DNA from: CAYQPF01 sp964419225
GTDB taxonomy: Bacteria; Cloacimonadota; Cloacimonadia; Cloacimonadales; CAYQPF01
NCBI GenBank assembly: GCA_964419225.1
Contig: CAYQPF010000038.1
Location: 1 to 35,379, forward strand
Direction: 5' to 3'
DNA length: 35,379 nucleotides
The translations under genes and the position numbers were made by a program. Shown piece by piece: positions 16,560 to 25,837 of this stretch (within the stretch, counting starts at the first letter, position 1; each line of letters begins with the position of its first letter). The notes beneath the pieces are model-generated. The model saw nothing but the letters and a program-made list of their open reading frames with translations, was not told where the DNA came from and searched no databases.

Positions 16560-19500
16560 CTATAATATTTCTTCTCTGACTAGGAAACCTTGGCAGGAAC
16601 CATGTTCAATGATAAAATTGAGTATTTGAATGGAATTGTCTCTTAATTGTTTTGTCTGTCTGATTGCCTTCCGTTCCCGTATGGAGCATCGGTGCATGAA
16701 TTCTTCAATATAATATATTGTGTTTACAGGCAACTCTACATATGAGTTATTTATTATCAAGGTTGCTAACCAATTAATTCCCTGTCTCCAATAGTGTGAA
16801 GCAATGCCGTTTAGCACCTTAGCTATGGATAAGAGGGTGACTGGATTTGCCCCCATCATTTCCACCACTTTGTCGTAAAAGTACAAATCTTGAGGTCTTA
16901 GCGAATGCCATTCTTTAATTCCATCAATACAATAATGAAAGGCTATAAGATATGATTTAACGATATCTTCACTTTGACGTTGATTAACTTTCGAATAATA
17001 TTTTACCTGATCGAAGAAAATATCCCAAATTATCCAGAAAAGATCTGGTTTTTTGATAATGTCTTCAGCTTCAATAATATCATCAAACAACTGATTTAAG
17101 TAGCGATTGAAGCTTCTTATTTTGATAATCGGATCAAGGTAGAGTTTGATGTCTTCATGATCTGAGAAAAATAGCATGCATCTGAACTTTTTGAAAAATC
17201 TGCTGATCTCACTATAGTAATCCCTTTTGAAATCCTTGGAGATTGTATCAGAAATAGTTTTAATAATATTGATTAGCATTTGTTTGAGTTCATCATTCAC
17301 AACTTGAGATGGCATTATCTGCATTGCCGAGATAATGTATTTGAAATCTATTCCGTCTATTACTATGCGTTCAGCCAAAATTGAGTTATCTAGTACAGAG
17401 TTTATAATCCCTGAATTCTCTTCTACAAATGCATTAAGCAGACTTTTTGTTACTTTGCTGTTTCCTTTTCTCAAGTTGTCCATTCTGTCATTTCTACGAT
17501 ATTCCTGATAAGCAGTAACAAGTTTTAAATAACCGAATATCAGGGATTTCACATCGCTCTCGTTTTCCTCCCATAACATGTTGCTTATTCCATACCGTGC
17601 AAATTCTGCGATATTGTACTCTTCAAGTAGTATCTTTAATAGTAGTTTCTTTACATGCTGAACAAAGCACGGATACTTCTGTAAAATGAGACATAGTGAT
17701 CTTATCGTAGGTTCTGAGCCATCCGAAGTCTGATATTGGTAATTATCCGATAAAAGGTAATCGGCGTATTGGAAAATCGTGTTCTGACAAAATGTAATTA
17801 TTTCTTCATTTAAAGTATTGTGGAAATCGATAAGCAACACGGCACAGACATACATAGGTACAGAGCTATAAAAGATTCTAAATTCTCTGTCATCAGCCTG
17901 ATCCGTATTGATGAGCCTGTCCGAAATCAATTTTGCTTCAGAATATACAGTGATGGGGTACTGTTCGAAATTTTCGTACTTAGTGTATGTTTCAGAATCT
18001 TTTCGGAATCGTGCCTCTGCCCACAATTTCAAGGGAACATGTATCATTTGATCAGCGATTTGTTGCTGGCTCTGCTCGCTATACTGTTTTAGATTGTCAT
18101 CCATATCAGGAGCAGGGGAAATCACAACTTTTCCATTATCTAATTGTTCCATCCCTCTTAAATCCATTCTGGCAAGGAATAATCTCCAATCTCTATCTTC
18201 ATCTCTCTGTTCATTCTCAAGAGGAAGCTCTCTATAAAAATCATCAAGAATCCCCCATATAATATCTCTGTATCGAGCTGTTTCTTCTTTTTCATTATTA
18301 GTTATAAACTGATAATTTTTAACTAAGTTTTCTATTCGTAATTTTCTGAAATAATCATCACATGTTCGAATTCTTTCATCTTGATATAGCATTATTCTAT
18401 GTTGTCCGTAATACATAGAGTATATAGACAAGATACGCTGATCATTCAACATTCTTTGAGTATCATAGACATAGAGTTCCCTAATTCTTATAAAAACTAC
18501 AGCGATATTGAACAACTTTTCTGGATATGCTTGCACTACACTTAGAATAACTGCTGAAATAGATGCTGACTTTGATTTTTTAAGTAGGTACAGGCATATT
18601 CCTTCCAAAACCTCACTTTTTAAGTGCTTTCCTTCTTGCAAGAGCCAACGTTCAAGAGCCATGTGAACAGACTCTATGCAGTTAGAAGTCGAGGTGTGTC
18701 CTCTGTACATGCCCCAAAGATGCCCCCCTATATACTGTTTTGTCACTGCTCCATCGTTGAAAACAAATGGAATTTCTTCAATTTCATCTTTCCTTCTTGA
18801 CTGTGAATAATTTTCGACAGCTTGATTAGTAAACTCTACAATAAAATCTAACGCTGCTTGGGGATGAAATCTCAGTAATCCTGATAATGGTGTTTGCAGT
18901 GCACTTACAGGATGATATACGTGTGTAAAGTTTGAAGAAAGACCAAGAGCTTCTTCAAAATAATGCATTTCTGAGTATTGCTTTTTTTCTGATGAATCTT
19001 TAAGCCAAAAGCGATTCATTAAACGTATCACTAGATTCGGCAGTGCCTTAATAAACTCAGAAGCTTCCGCAAGTGAAGTCAAAACTTTCTCCGAGAGTGG
19101 ATCCAAGCGTAGTTGCTTGCCAGAAAGAAAATCGTCATAGAACGCTGTAATCTCTTCCTTTAATTCACCAGAGCTATATAGAATAACTCGCACAATGGAC
19201 TTTTCGATACTCTTGAAATGATGCGGGAAGTAACCGCTTGGCTCCAAGCAGTTTTTATAATAGTGTAAAGCCCAGATCCCTGCTTGTTTTGTTGTTGCTC
19301 CATCATGGTTCGATGTTGTCCAATCTTCTAATAAAGATAAAATTAATAATGGGAACTTATCTGACTCTGCATGATTAACCAACAAACCAATAACATACTC
19401 CCAACCTGACCCACGTGGTTTAATGATTTTAGTTTTTAACTGAGCGAATTCTGAAGAAGAGATTGAAATTTGAGATATTGTTTCAACATCAGGTTCTTTA

Positions 19501-21233
19501 CAAGCAGTTCGCAAAAGAAATATCAGTCTCTTAAGTAGTTTGTTATCATTCTCTGCGAATTGTGGTTTCAGTAAATTAAGAAATAGACTTGCTTGGGAAG
19601 AAAGAAGAAGGGAAACTAGTATTTCATCTATCCAATAGGATGGAATTTCTGTGTTACGTGATATAGCAAGAACATGAGTTTCAAATCCACTAGGACCAGA
19701 GATTAATTTTTCGAATAACCACTCTCGAAATGCCCTTCTTACTGGTAATGAGGAACCAATTTCATTGAACATATCATTAAAATTACCATGTTTAGCAAAT
19801 GAGAACTCAATTATCATATCAAGTGCCCACTCCTCATAGATATCATGAGTAATAAAACATAGAGTAGAAGTCGTGTGATTTTCCAGTATTTCGTCCTGAA
19901 CCAATGCTGAATATGCCTCACTGTCGTTCGGAACTGGGAGGTAGTATGATCTCTGCTCACAACGTTTTATTACTAATTCCATGAAACACCTTGCTCTACG
20001 TTGATGGAGATTATTTTTCTGATAATCAGATTTTTCAATCCTCTTCTTCCAGATGCTTTCCTTAAAATCAGACAGTGAATTTGTCTGATCACTCTCTATT
20101 AAATTCAGATACTCACTTAGATACTTTGGGATACGCACATAATCTATAACCCTCTCATTGCTTGGAAGGGAGAAATTATGTTTATGCGACAATTGATCAA
20201 GCTCATCGATTGTTAACGACGGAAGGGATATATCAATCGTTTTGAAATCAAACAATCTAATAAGATCATCGTAGTAGCGAGTTCTCACAGTAAAGATGAT
20301 ACTCCAGCCTGCTTTTATTAATTCAGCTACAAGTGTATTAAACGGACTACGATTATCGAAATCCGACAATGCTTCTGCTGAATCGAAAACAAATAGCTTT
20401 CGAGAGGATTGATTATGATCCCTGTTTAATGTTTCGATGCTGAGAGAATTGTAACTAGAAAACAACTGACTCTCATGGTCAACATTGAATTCACTTGTTT
20501 TGACAACATAGTAAGCATCATACTCGCCATTTTCAGTGAGAATCTCTTTGATAATTGCAGTCTTGCCTACACCACCAAGACCATGAAGAATCACTGGGTG
20601 TGACTGTCTCAATGCGACCTTAACCTGGTTAATAATAATAGAGCGGTCGAAATGAATATTTTTACCAGGCGGATCAATACTCATTTTAATCGGATTTAGA
20701 ACATGTTGAGTGTTTTTAAATAGATTTTCTATAGCTTCGATTATGCCATGATCAAGAGAAAAGAAATACTCACGAATGGAGCTATTAGAATCTTGCATAA
20801 GTTGTGCTTCGAAATGACTTGGTACACGCCAAACAAATACAATATCAAGAGACCTTGCATGGTTTTCAATATCTGTTTTATATTTTGGTACTATGTGTTC
20901 TTTCTGATTCATTGAAATCTCTTTGTGTGTATAAAAGAGTAATTTATTAAGATTAGGGTTGTCTCGCTTGGCTTTGTCTATGCCATTAATTATAAGATCC
21001 TTGTTACCACTTACTCCATTGGTAAGGAACTTTGCCTGAAAACCAATATTATCGCCTTCATGCTCAATTGGTTCCGTTTCAATACCAGCTTGGTTAAAAT
21101 ACCTAAAAATTCCATTAGGACGGTTAAACTCATTGCAGAAAAGAAGATAGCAAAGTAGCTCAAACTTTCCTTGTTCTTGTCCATTGAACTTGGCTTGAAA
21201 ATTATTCCAGTTGATGTCTGTTTTGTTTGGCAT
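16560..21233 (-). CDS. Avs-like STAND NTPase with N-terminal PD-(D/E)xK nuclease-like domain
   Basis: 1557 residues. Residues about 1-150 resemble a PD-(D/E)xK nuclease of the Mrr/Cap4 type: FELLCYLLF with Glu25, then IGFQAKFL with Gln66 and Lys68. Residues about 185-350 hold a STAND-type NTPase: Walker A GLGGVGKT (218-225), Walker B LFVFDSAE (Asp284) and a TVRTR element near 317. The remaining 1100 or so residues are helical and probably the sensor. Length and order match antiviral Avs proteins, which recognise a phage terminase or portal and then activate the effector to degrade DNA. I cannot tell which Avs subtype it is. The start is firm (AGGAG upstream). It is monocistronic, and an inverted repeat lies just before the ribosome binding site. 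Confidence 0.75.
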   Translation of the reverse strand: MPNKTDINWNNFQAKFNGQEQGKFELLCYLLFCNEFNRPNGIFRYFNQAGIETEPIEHEGDNIGFQAKFLTNGVSGNKDLIINGIDKAKRDNPNLNKLLFYTHKEISMNQKEHIVPKYKTDIENHARSLDIVFVWRVPSHFEAQLMQDSNSSIREYFFSLDHGIIEAIENLFKNTQHVLNPIKMSIDPPGKNIHFDRSIIINQVKVALRQSHPVILHGLGGVGKTAIIKEILTENGEYDAYYVVKTSEFNVDHESQLFSSYNSLSIETLNRDHNQSSRKLFVFDSAEALSDFDNRSPFNTLVAELIKAGWSIIFTVRTRYYDDLIRLFDFKTIDISLPSLTIDELDQLSHKHNFSLPSNERVIDYVRIPKYLSEYLNLIESDQTNSLSDFKESIWKKRIEKSDYQKNNLHQRRARCFMELVIKRCEQRSYYLPVPNDSEAYSALVQDEILENHTTSTLCFITHDIYEEWALDMIIEFSFAKHGNFNDMFNEIGSSLPVRRAFREWLFEKLISGPSGFETHVLAISRNTEIPSYWIDEILVSLLLSSQASLFLNLLKPQFAENDNKLLKRLIFLLRTACKEPDVETISQISISSSEFAQLKTKIIKPRGSGWEYVIGLLVNHAESDKFPLLILSLLEDWTTSNHDGATTKQAGIWALHYYKNCLEPSGYFPHHFKSIEKSIVRVILYSSGELKEEITAFYDDFLSGKQLRLDPLSEKVLTSLAEASEFIKALPNLVIRLMNRFWLKDSSEKKQYSEMHYFEEALGLSSNFTHVYHPVSALQTPLSGLLRFHPQAALDFIVEFTNQAVENYSQSRRKDEIEEIPFVFNDGAVTKQYIGGHLWGMYRGHTSTSNCIESVHMALERWLLQEGKHLKSEVLEGICLYLLKKSKSASISAVILSVVQAYPEKLFNIAVVFIRIRELYVYDTQRMLNDQRILSIYSMYYGQHRIMLYQDERIRTCDDYFRKLRIENLVKNYQFITNNEKEETARYRDIIWGILDDFYRELPLENEQRDEDRDWRLFLARMDLRGMEQLDNGKVVISPAPDMDDNLKQYSEQSQQQIADQMIHVPLKLWAEARFRKDSETYTKYENFEQYPITVYSEAKLISDRLINTDQADDREFRIFYSSVPMYVCAVLLIDFHNTLNEEIITFCQNTIFQYADYLLSDNYQYQTSDGSEPTIRSLCLILQKYPCFVQHVKKLLLKILLEEYNIAEFARYGISNMLWEENESDVKSLIFGYLKLVTAYQEYRRNDRMDNLRKGNSKVTKSLLNAFVEENSGIINSVLDNSILAERIVIDGIDFKYIISAMQIMPSQVVNDELKQMLINIIKTISDTISKDFKRDYYSEISRFFKKFRCMLFFSDHEDIKLYLDPIIKIRSFNRYLNQLFDDIIEAEDIIKKPDLFWIIWDIFFDQVKYYSKVNQRQSEDIVKSYLIAFHYCIDGIKEWHSLRPQDLYFYDKVVEMMGANPVTLLSIAKVLNGIASHYWRQGINWLATLIINNSYVELPVNTIYYIEEFMHRCSIRERKAIRQTKQLRDNSIQILNFIIEHGSCQGFLVREEIL

Positions 21234-21244
21234 ATTATCTCCTA

Positions 21245-21261
21245 TAACAAATCCTTTGTTA
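21245..21261 (-). promoter_or_regulatory. Inverted repeat before the Avs-like gene
   Basis: TAACAAA and TTTGTTA are perfect 7-bp arms with a 3-bp spacer, just upstream of the AGGAG ribosome binding site. Either an operator or a 5' UTR hairpin. A TTGACA box lies further upstream at 21302-21297, but its -10 is poor. Confidence 0.45.
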
Positions 21262-21351
21262 CTATTTTATAACATCTACTTCACTATATATACTGCTGTC
21301 AATAATCTCTGATTCATTTCAATATTTTATTCTCTCAATGTCGAATCATAC

Positions 21352-22608
21352 TCAATTTCCAATTTTAAAAATTAGTTCTTTATTTCTATTATAGGCTTCT
21401 ATGTATCCATCATTGGAAATTTTAATACCTAAACCATGCTTGCATAATGCTAGTGTAGCTGCTTTTCTGCCACCACTTGAACTTCCACCTTTGACTTTTA
21501 CAATAACGCCTGATGCAATATAATTTCCCTTATTGTCCAAGATAGTCGCTCCATCTATCGAGGCTAATTCCAGTCTCGTAATTCTATCTAATTGATGAAA
21601 CAGTTTCTTACAAATAATTTGCTCTAGTATTTTAACTTTAGGGTTCATCGATTCTACTCCTAATAGTTCTTGCTCCTCAATTAGATCTTTTGTTCCATCT
21701 AAAGTTTCTGAATTGACAAAAACTCCAATGCATCCTCCTGTGCGAGAAAAAGCAAGATCTAATGCAGTTCTGTATATTTCTTCACGTAGTATAATATCCG
21801 TCTTTCGAGCTAGTGCACTGTTTGTCATTTGCTTTTGAACAGTATCATGTTGGTAGAAAGTCCAATAACCCATTCTTTTTGAGAAAACTATATTATTCTT
21901 TTTAAATATCAATATATCCCCATTTTTTGTAAGAGTTACACATATTTTTTGCTCATTTGACCAACTAGCTAAATTTTTAAATCTAATTGGATAATATCCT
22001 TCAACATTTTGATTATCTGAATTTATTACCTCATGTTTAATGAATCTTCCCATTTGATCATAAACCATTATTGAATCATGTCCATTACTAAGTACTTTAA
22101 TAAAATCTTTTTTCATTAAATCATTAAAGACTAAGTCCGTTCCTTTTGCTAACAGATCAATCCCAAATGAAACAGAAATTCTTTGACCTTCATACGTGGT
22201 TTCCGCCCAGTCCGTTAAAGTTAGTACTAAGTTATAGAAAAAATCTGACCTACTACAGACATATTCACAAATTGCTTCTGTAGTGACAGATTTCAAGATT
22301 TCATTGTTGTATTTATCCTCTGATTGATATATTCTCATAGCCTTTTTTAGAAGACAATTAATGAACGATTTGTCATCAGCAGAAAATGATTGCTTTCTGT
22401 AAACTTCAATTCCAAATCCAACTCCTTTATACGGCATTAATCTCAATGAAGTGCTGCCTTTATAGTTGGCTACTATCGGAATTAGACTTTGATCATACTT
22501 TGGCAAATCTTTAATTTCACCATTAATTTTCATACCTGGGAAAAGAGGCATTATTAATTCAGAAATTGCCCTGACAAATATATTAACACTCATTTCAGTT
22601 TTAGTCAT
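21352..22608 (-). CDS. DisA_N (diadenylate cyclase-like) domain protein in a defence context
   Basis: About 418 residues from the ATG at 22608, which has TTGGAG upstream. A longer start at 22638 lies inside a gene relic. The N-terminal 280 residues are unrecognised. The C-terminal 140 residues follow the DisA_N/DAC fold: EEIYRTALDLAFSRTGGCIG, then LASIDGATILDNKG and ASGVIVKVKG, then GGRKAATLALCKHGLGIKIS and DGYI. The DGA motif is kept, but the canonical RHR motif reads RKA, so cyclic di-AMP synthesis is doubtful and nucleotide sensing is as likely. DAC-like (DACN) domains have been described by comparative genomics in predicted nucleotide-dependent conflict systems. It stands alone between the Avs-like and the Septu-like genes. 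Confidence 0.6.
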   Translation of the reverse strand: MTKTEMSVNIFVRAISELIMPLFPGMKINGEIKDLPKYDQSLIPIVANYKGSTSLRLMPYKGVGFGIEVYRKQSFSADDKSFINCLLKKAMRIYQSEDKYNNEILKSVTTEAICEYVCSRSDFFYNLVLTLTDWAETTYEGQRISVSFGIDLLAKGTDLVFNDLMKKDFIKVLSNGHDSIMVYDQMGRFIKHEVINSDNQNVEGYYPIRFKNLASWSNEQKICVTLTKNGDILIFKKNNIVFSKRMGYWTFYQHDTVQKQMTNSALARKTDIILREEIYRTALDLAFSRTGGCIGVFVNSETLDGTKDLIEEQELLGVESMNPKVKILEQIICKKLFHQLDRITRLELASIDGATILDNKGNYIASGVIVKVKGGSSSGGRKAATLALCKHGLGIKISNDGYIEAYNRNKELIFKIGN

Positions 22609-22630
22609 GAATTTTCTCCAATTTTGCATT

Positions 22631-22693
22631 ATGCACATTCTCTGGCCAATTGTTCAAATCTCATTGACTCCCAGCGATGAAATACCGTTTCCC
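22631..22693 (-). pseudogene. Relic of a second adenine-methylase gene
   Basis: The minus strand reads GKRYFIAGSQ*DLNNWPENVH, against KGDFIPVNQWDLNNWPENVH encoded at 28418-28480 in the methylase gene. Seventeen consecutive bases are identical, and several flanking differences fall at third codon positions (CCC/CCA, AAC/AAT, GTA/GTG, CAC/CAT), so this was once coding. The Trp codon TGG has become TGA. The rest of that gene has been lost. The surrounding 22609-22846 has only tiny frames. Confidence 0.6.
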
Positions 22694-22846
22694 TTAAGAA
22701 AATGATTATATTCATAGTATTATCTTCCTTTTTTCTCATGCTCTCAAGCAGAATTTTGTATCATCCTACTATTGCTTGCCTTGCAATATCAGATTCGAAA
22801 TATTTCTAGGGTAATTGCTTAATAATAACTTTCATATTGTTCTCCA

Positions 22847-23698
22847 TTATTGTTCATACCTTTCTATGTACTTCTGATTCTCTACTAATGATATCTTCAA
22901 TATCGCCTTCCAATAATTCTGCCCATATTCTTCTTTAAGGTCTAGGCACTCATTCTTTACTTCATCTACAATATCGTCTATTGGCATGTTCTTCCTCAAA
23001 TATCTTTTAATTTCCCTATCCAACTCAGATATTATTTTATGACTATTTTCTCTGAATCTCTGAAACAAATCTAGTCTAGCATAATGTACTTCAATAAGAT
23101 CAAATAACTCCCTATCAATATTGTTTCTATTATTAAGAAAGTATCTCAAATCAGGTGGTTCCAAGCATAAGTCTATATCAACAAACAAATATTGAACATC
23201 AGGCAATAAATCAATGTACAAATTTAAAATTGATCTTTTCCCTCCAGTTCTCCAATTAACACTTTTTTTGCTGTTGCACTTTGTACAACTTGGGAAAAGG
23301 TTAATTGGGTTAGCAACAAATTCAACAAACTCTTCCTTAGGAAGAAAATGATCCAATGAGCTAACTTCACCTATTGTACAGTTTTGGCAAGTATTTGAAA
23401 CTCTTTTGTTATTGTCAGTCGTTAGCAATAGTTTTAAATCTCGAAACATTTTTCTGCTAAATTTATATAATTTTAATAGATCCTGTTTTGCCTGTTCATC
23501 AAAACCAAAGGGCTGTAGCTCTTCTAGTTTGTTTGAATAGAACTTGTCCCCATATATACTAAACAAATCAATAATATCTTGTTCGTATGTACGTAATCTG
23601 TCTTTAAATTTAGGATCGGTATGGGTAAAATGTTTGTTTATAACTACATTATTATAGAATTCAAAGCAATTATTCTTATACTCGATCAGATTTCGCAT
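22847..23698 (-). CDS. HNH endonuclease of a Septu-like pair
   Basis: 283 residues. The central HNH module is visible: CQNC near residue 105, SLDHFLPKEEF with the catalytic-type His, then NPINLFPSCTKCNSKK with the Asn and second Cys pair. The remainder is helical. HNH nucleases paired with ABC/AAA ATPases (PtuB with PtuA in Septu, also in some retrons) cut nucleic acid when the ATPase releases them. The ATG lies 23 bp inside the end of the ATPase gene, with AGGAGTAAGG upstream, so the two are translationally coupled. The next gene downstream is separated by a gap that holds the methylase relic. Confidence 0.75.
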   Translation of the reverse strand: MRNLIEYKNNCFEFYNNVVINKHFTHTDPKFKDRLRTYEQDIIDLFSIYGDKFYSNKLEELQPFGFDEQAKQDLLKLYKFSRKMFRDLKLLLTTDNNKRVSNTCQNCTIGEVSSLDHFLPKEEFVEFVANPINLFPSCTKCNSKKSVNWRTGGKRSILNLYIDLLPDVQYLFVDIDLCLEPPDLRYFLNNRNNIDRELFDLIEVHYARLDLFQRFRENSHKIISELDREIKRYLRKNMPIDDIVDEVKNECLDLKEEYGQNYWKAILKISLVENQKYIERYEQ

Positions 23699-25646
23699 TT
23701 TGAACCTTACTCCTAATATACAATCCCAAATTTAAGCTTAAAGGAATGCTATCTGATACGAGCATTTTTTTTATTTCTTCATAGGTATGTCCTTTAGAAA
23801 CTAATGCATCAATTACTTTTTCATAATGGTTTTTTATTTCTCGATTACCAAAAACTTCCTCTGTAAGAACTGTAAGATTTTCGCCAAAGGATTCAACTCC
23901 GATTTTTCTAATGGAAGGTATATTTTCTTCTCTCTCTAATATAAATACATTTTTGGATAAAAATTCCTGTATTACTAGTGGTGAGTGTGTTGTAATTATG
24001 CAGTAAGATTCAAATTCCTCAATTAGTTTGTAAATAACATTCATAAGTTGTGATACTGCATTAGGGTGCAAGTGTGTCTCTGGTTCATCAAATAGTATAA
24101 GAGAATCAAGTCTTATATGAGCGATTATTTCAGAAATGATGTATAAAGTGATTTTTTGGCCTGAGCTAAGTTTATTTTTGACTTTATTGAATTCATCTAA
24201 ACTAACGCTAAGATCATCTGTCTCAACATCTTCAACAATAAACTTATCAACAAGTTCTAAATCAAGAAAGTTCAAAAGTATTCTCCTCCATCGTTTCATC
24301 CGTTTGAGTTCTTTAATTTTTTTCCAAGTTTTATGAAAACGCAAACTTTGCTTTTTTGAAGTAAGAATTTCTTTTTTGCCGTCAATAATTTCTTGTAACC
24401 CGCAGTATATGTAATTAAAACTTGAAGTCTTAGAAGGAATTTCAAAATCATCAAATATGCTATAAGATACTGCAATGACCTTACTAAATAATGGTGGACG
24501 GGGTACAAAATAATCATCTTTCTTATATGAAATATCAAGTGGAATTTGTGTAATTAGTTGTGTCTTCCCTGTGCCATTTTTTCCAATAATAGCATATATT
24601 CTAGTCGGTATTATTTCACTTTTATCGAATTGAAAATCAACTTCTAAGGAATCTTTCGAATACTTCGGAGTAAAAGTATATTTGAAATTATACAATTTAG
24701 TCAAATCATAGCCATATATTTTGTGTCTAACTTGTCTCAAAACTCTTTCAGCGGTATCTGTTCTTATTAGTGATTTGATAAAAATGCTATTCTTCTCAAA
24801 TTTATCATTAATATCTGGAAAAAATGCAGCATCTTTTAAGGCAAGCAACACACTTTGAAAGTTGCTTCCAACAGCTATTTTAAGCTTTTCATAAAAAGAG
24901 TATTCTTGCCCCAAAGAACAATAATTGTTTGATAATGTAAAAAACGAACTTGGCATTTCATTGGTTACTTGCCTGCTTATACCATTAGTTATTTTAGTGT
25001 CACCAACATAAACAAAATCATCAAAATTCCTATAGAAAAATAATGAAAAAATTGTCATATAGCTATAATCACTCCAGTCACTATTGAATACTAGAGTAAA
25101 AGATGGAAATTTCTCTGGTGTTGAATGTGATGAGTAAAAATTACTTTTAGCCTTAGGATTTTTTTCAACAAAAAAAGGTATTCTATTTTTTATAATGTCG
25201 TCGTACAATTCCACATCATCTATTTTTTGTAATATATACTGTGGATTATCTTCATCATAATCTGAAACTGCTAAAATAAATTTTTCTTTTTTAATGTATG
25301 AGTTTATTAAGAGAACGTACTTCATTATTTCATCTTGGTTATACCTATATTTAATATTTACTATTGTTTCCAAAAATCTAGAAAAAATGTCATCGACCTC
25401 GAATAATCTCAATCTGGTTTTGAATAAATAATCAATATCCCAATCATCATTGTGTACCGTGTGCTTTAAAATATCTTCATGTGCATTTTTTAATTTCTTA
25501 TCTTCGGATGGCATTGCATATAAATCCCAGATATCATTTAAAAAAGGTAAAATCCCTTCAATACTATTATCTTTTCCAAAAGGATCTTTTTCTTTTTTTA
25601 AAGCTTCAAACAATTCTGATTTGGTTTCTTGTGATATTTTTATCAT
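23676..25646 (-). CDS. ABC/AAA-type ATPase of a Septu-like pair with a long N-terminal extension
   Basis: 656 residues from the ATG at 25646 (GGAG 5 nt upstream). A TTG at 25697, also with AGGAG upstream, is the alternative and would add 17 residues. Walker A IIGKNGTGKTQL is near residue 355, the signature KLSSGQKITLYI follows, then Walker B SLILFDEPETHLHP and the switch ITTHSP, all typical of overcoming-lysogenization/PtuA-like ATPases. The first 140 residues (HTVHNDDWDIDYLF, then FLETIVNIKYRY) resemble N-terminal domains found in AbiJ-type abortive infection proteins. That longer N-terminus differs from simple PtuA. With the HNH partner it should form an ATP-regulated anti-phage nuclease. 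Confidence 0.75.
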   Translation of the reverse strand: MIKISQETKSELFEALKKEKDPFGKDNSIEGILPFLNDIWDLYAMPSEDKKLKNAHEDILKHTVHNDDWDIDYLFKTRLRLFEVDDIFSRFLETIVNIKYRYNQDEIMKYVLLINSYIKKEKFILAVSDYDEDNPQYILQKIDDVELYDDIIKNRIPFFVEKNPKAKSNFYSSHSTPEKFPSFTLVFNSDWSDYSYMTIFSLFFYRNFDDFVYVGDTKITNGISRQVTNEMPSSFFTLSNNYCSLGQEYSFYEKLKIAVGSNFQSVLLALKDAAFFPDINDKFEKNSIFIKSLIRTDTAERVLRQVRHKIYGYDLTKLYNFKYTFTPKYSKDSLEVDFQFDKSEIIPTRIYAIIGKNGTGKTQLITQIPLDISYKKDDYFVPRPPLFSKVIAVSYSIFDDFEIPSKTSSFNYIYCGLQEIIDGKKEILTSKKQSLRFHKTWKKIKELKRMKRWRRILLNFLDLELVDKFIVEDVETDDLSVSLDEFNKVKNKLSSGQKITLYIISEIIAHIRLDSLILFDEPETHLHPNAVSQLMNVIYKLIEEFESYCIITTHSPLVIQEFLSKNVFILEREENIPSIRKIGVESFGENLTVLTEEVFGNREIKNHYEKVIDALVSKGHTYEEIKKMLVSDSIPLSLNLGLYIRSKVQNAKSDRV

Positions 25647-25668
25647 CCTCACTCCACAGCCTTCATTC

Positions 25669-25820
25669 CTAGCATTTGATCTTCTCTTCCAAAACAATTT
25701 CTCCTATAAAGACATAATTAGATTTAGACAAACTCAACTTATCAATATTAAAGTTTTCCAATATAACTCCCACTTCTTTCCTATACTTAATTTATTCACA
25801 AATACAATTTTACCACTCAT
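25669..25820 (-). pseudogene. Small, possibly frameshifted ORF between SMC-like and Septu-like genes
   Basis: An ATG at 25820 with AAAGGAG upstream begins MSGKIVFVNKLSIGKK and stops after 28 codons at 25734. A shift near 25772 joins it to VGVILENFNIDKL and SNYVFIGEIVLEEKIKC, ending at 25669, for about 50 residues in all. This could be a broken small gene or simply a short leader peptide. Confidence 0.35.
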
Positions 25821-25837
25821 ATTAACTCCTTTGGAAA

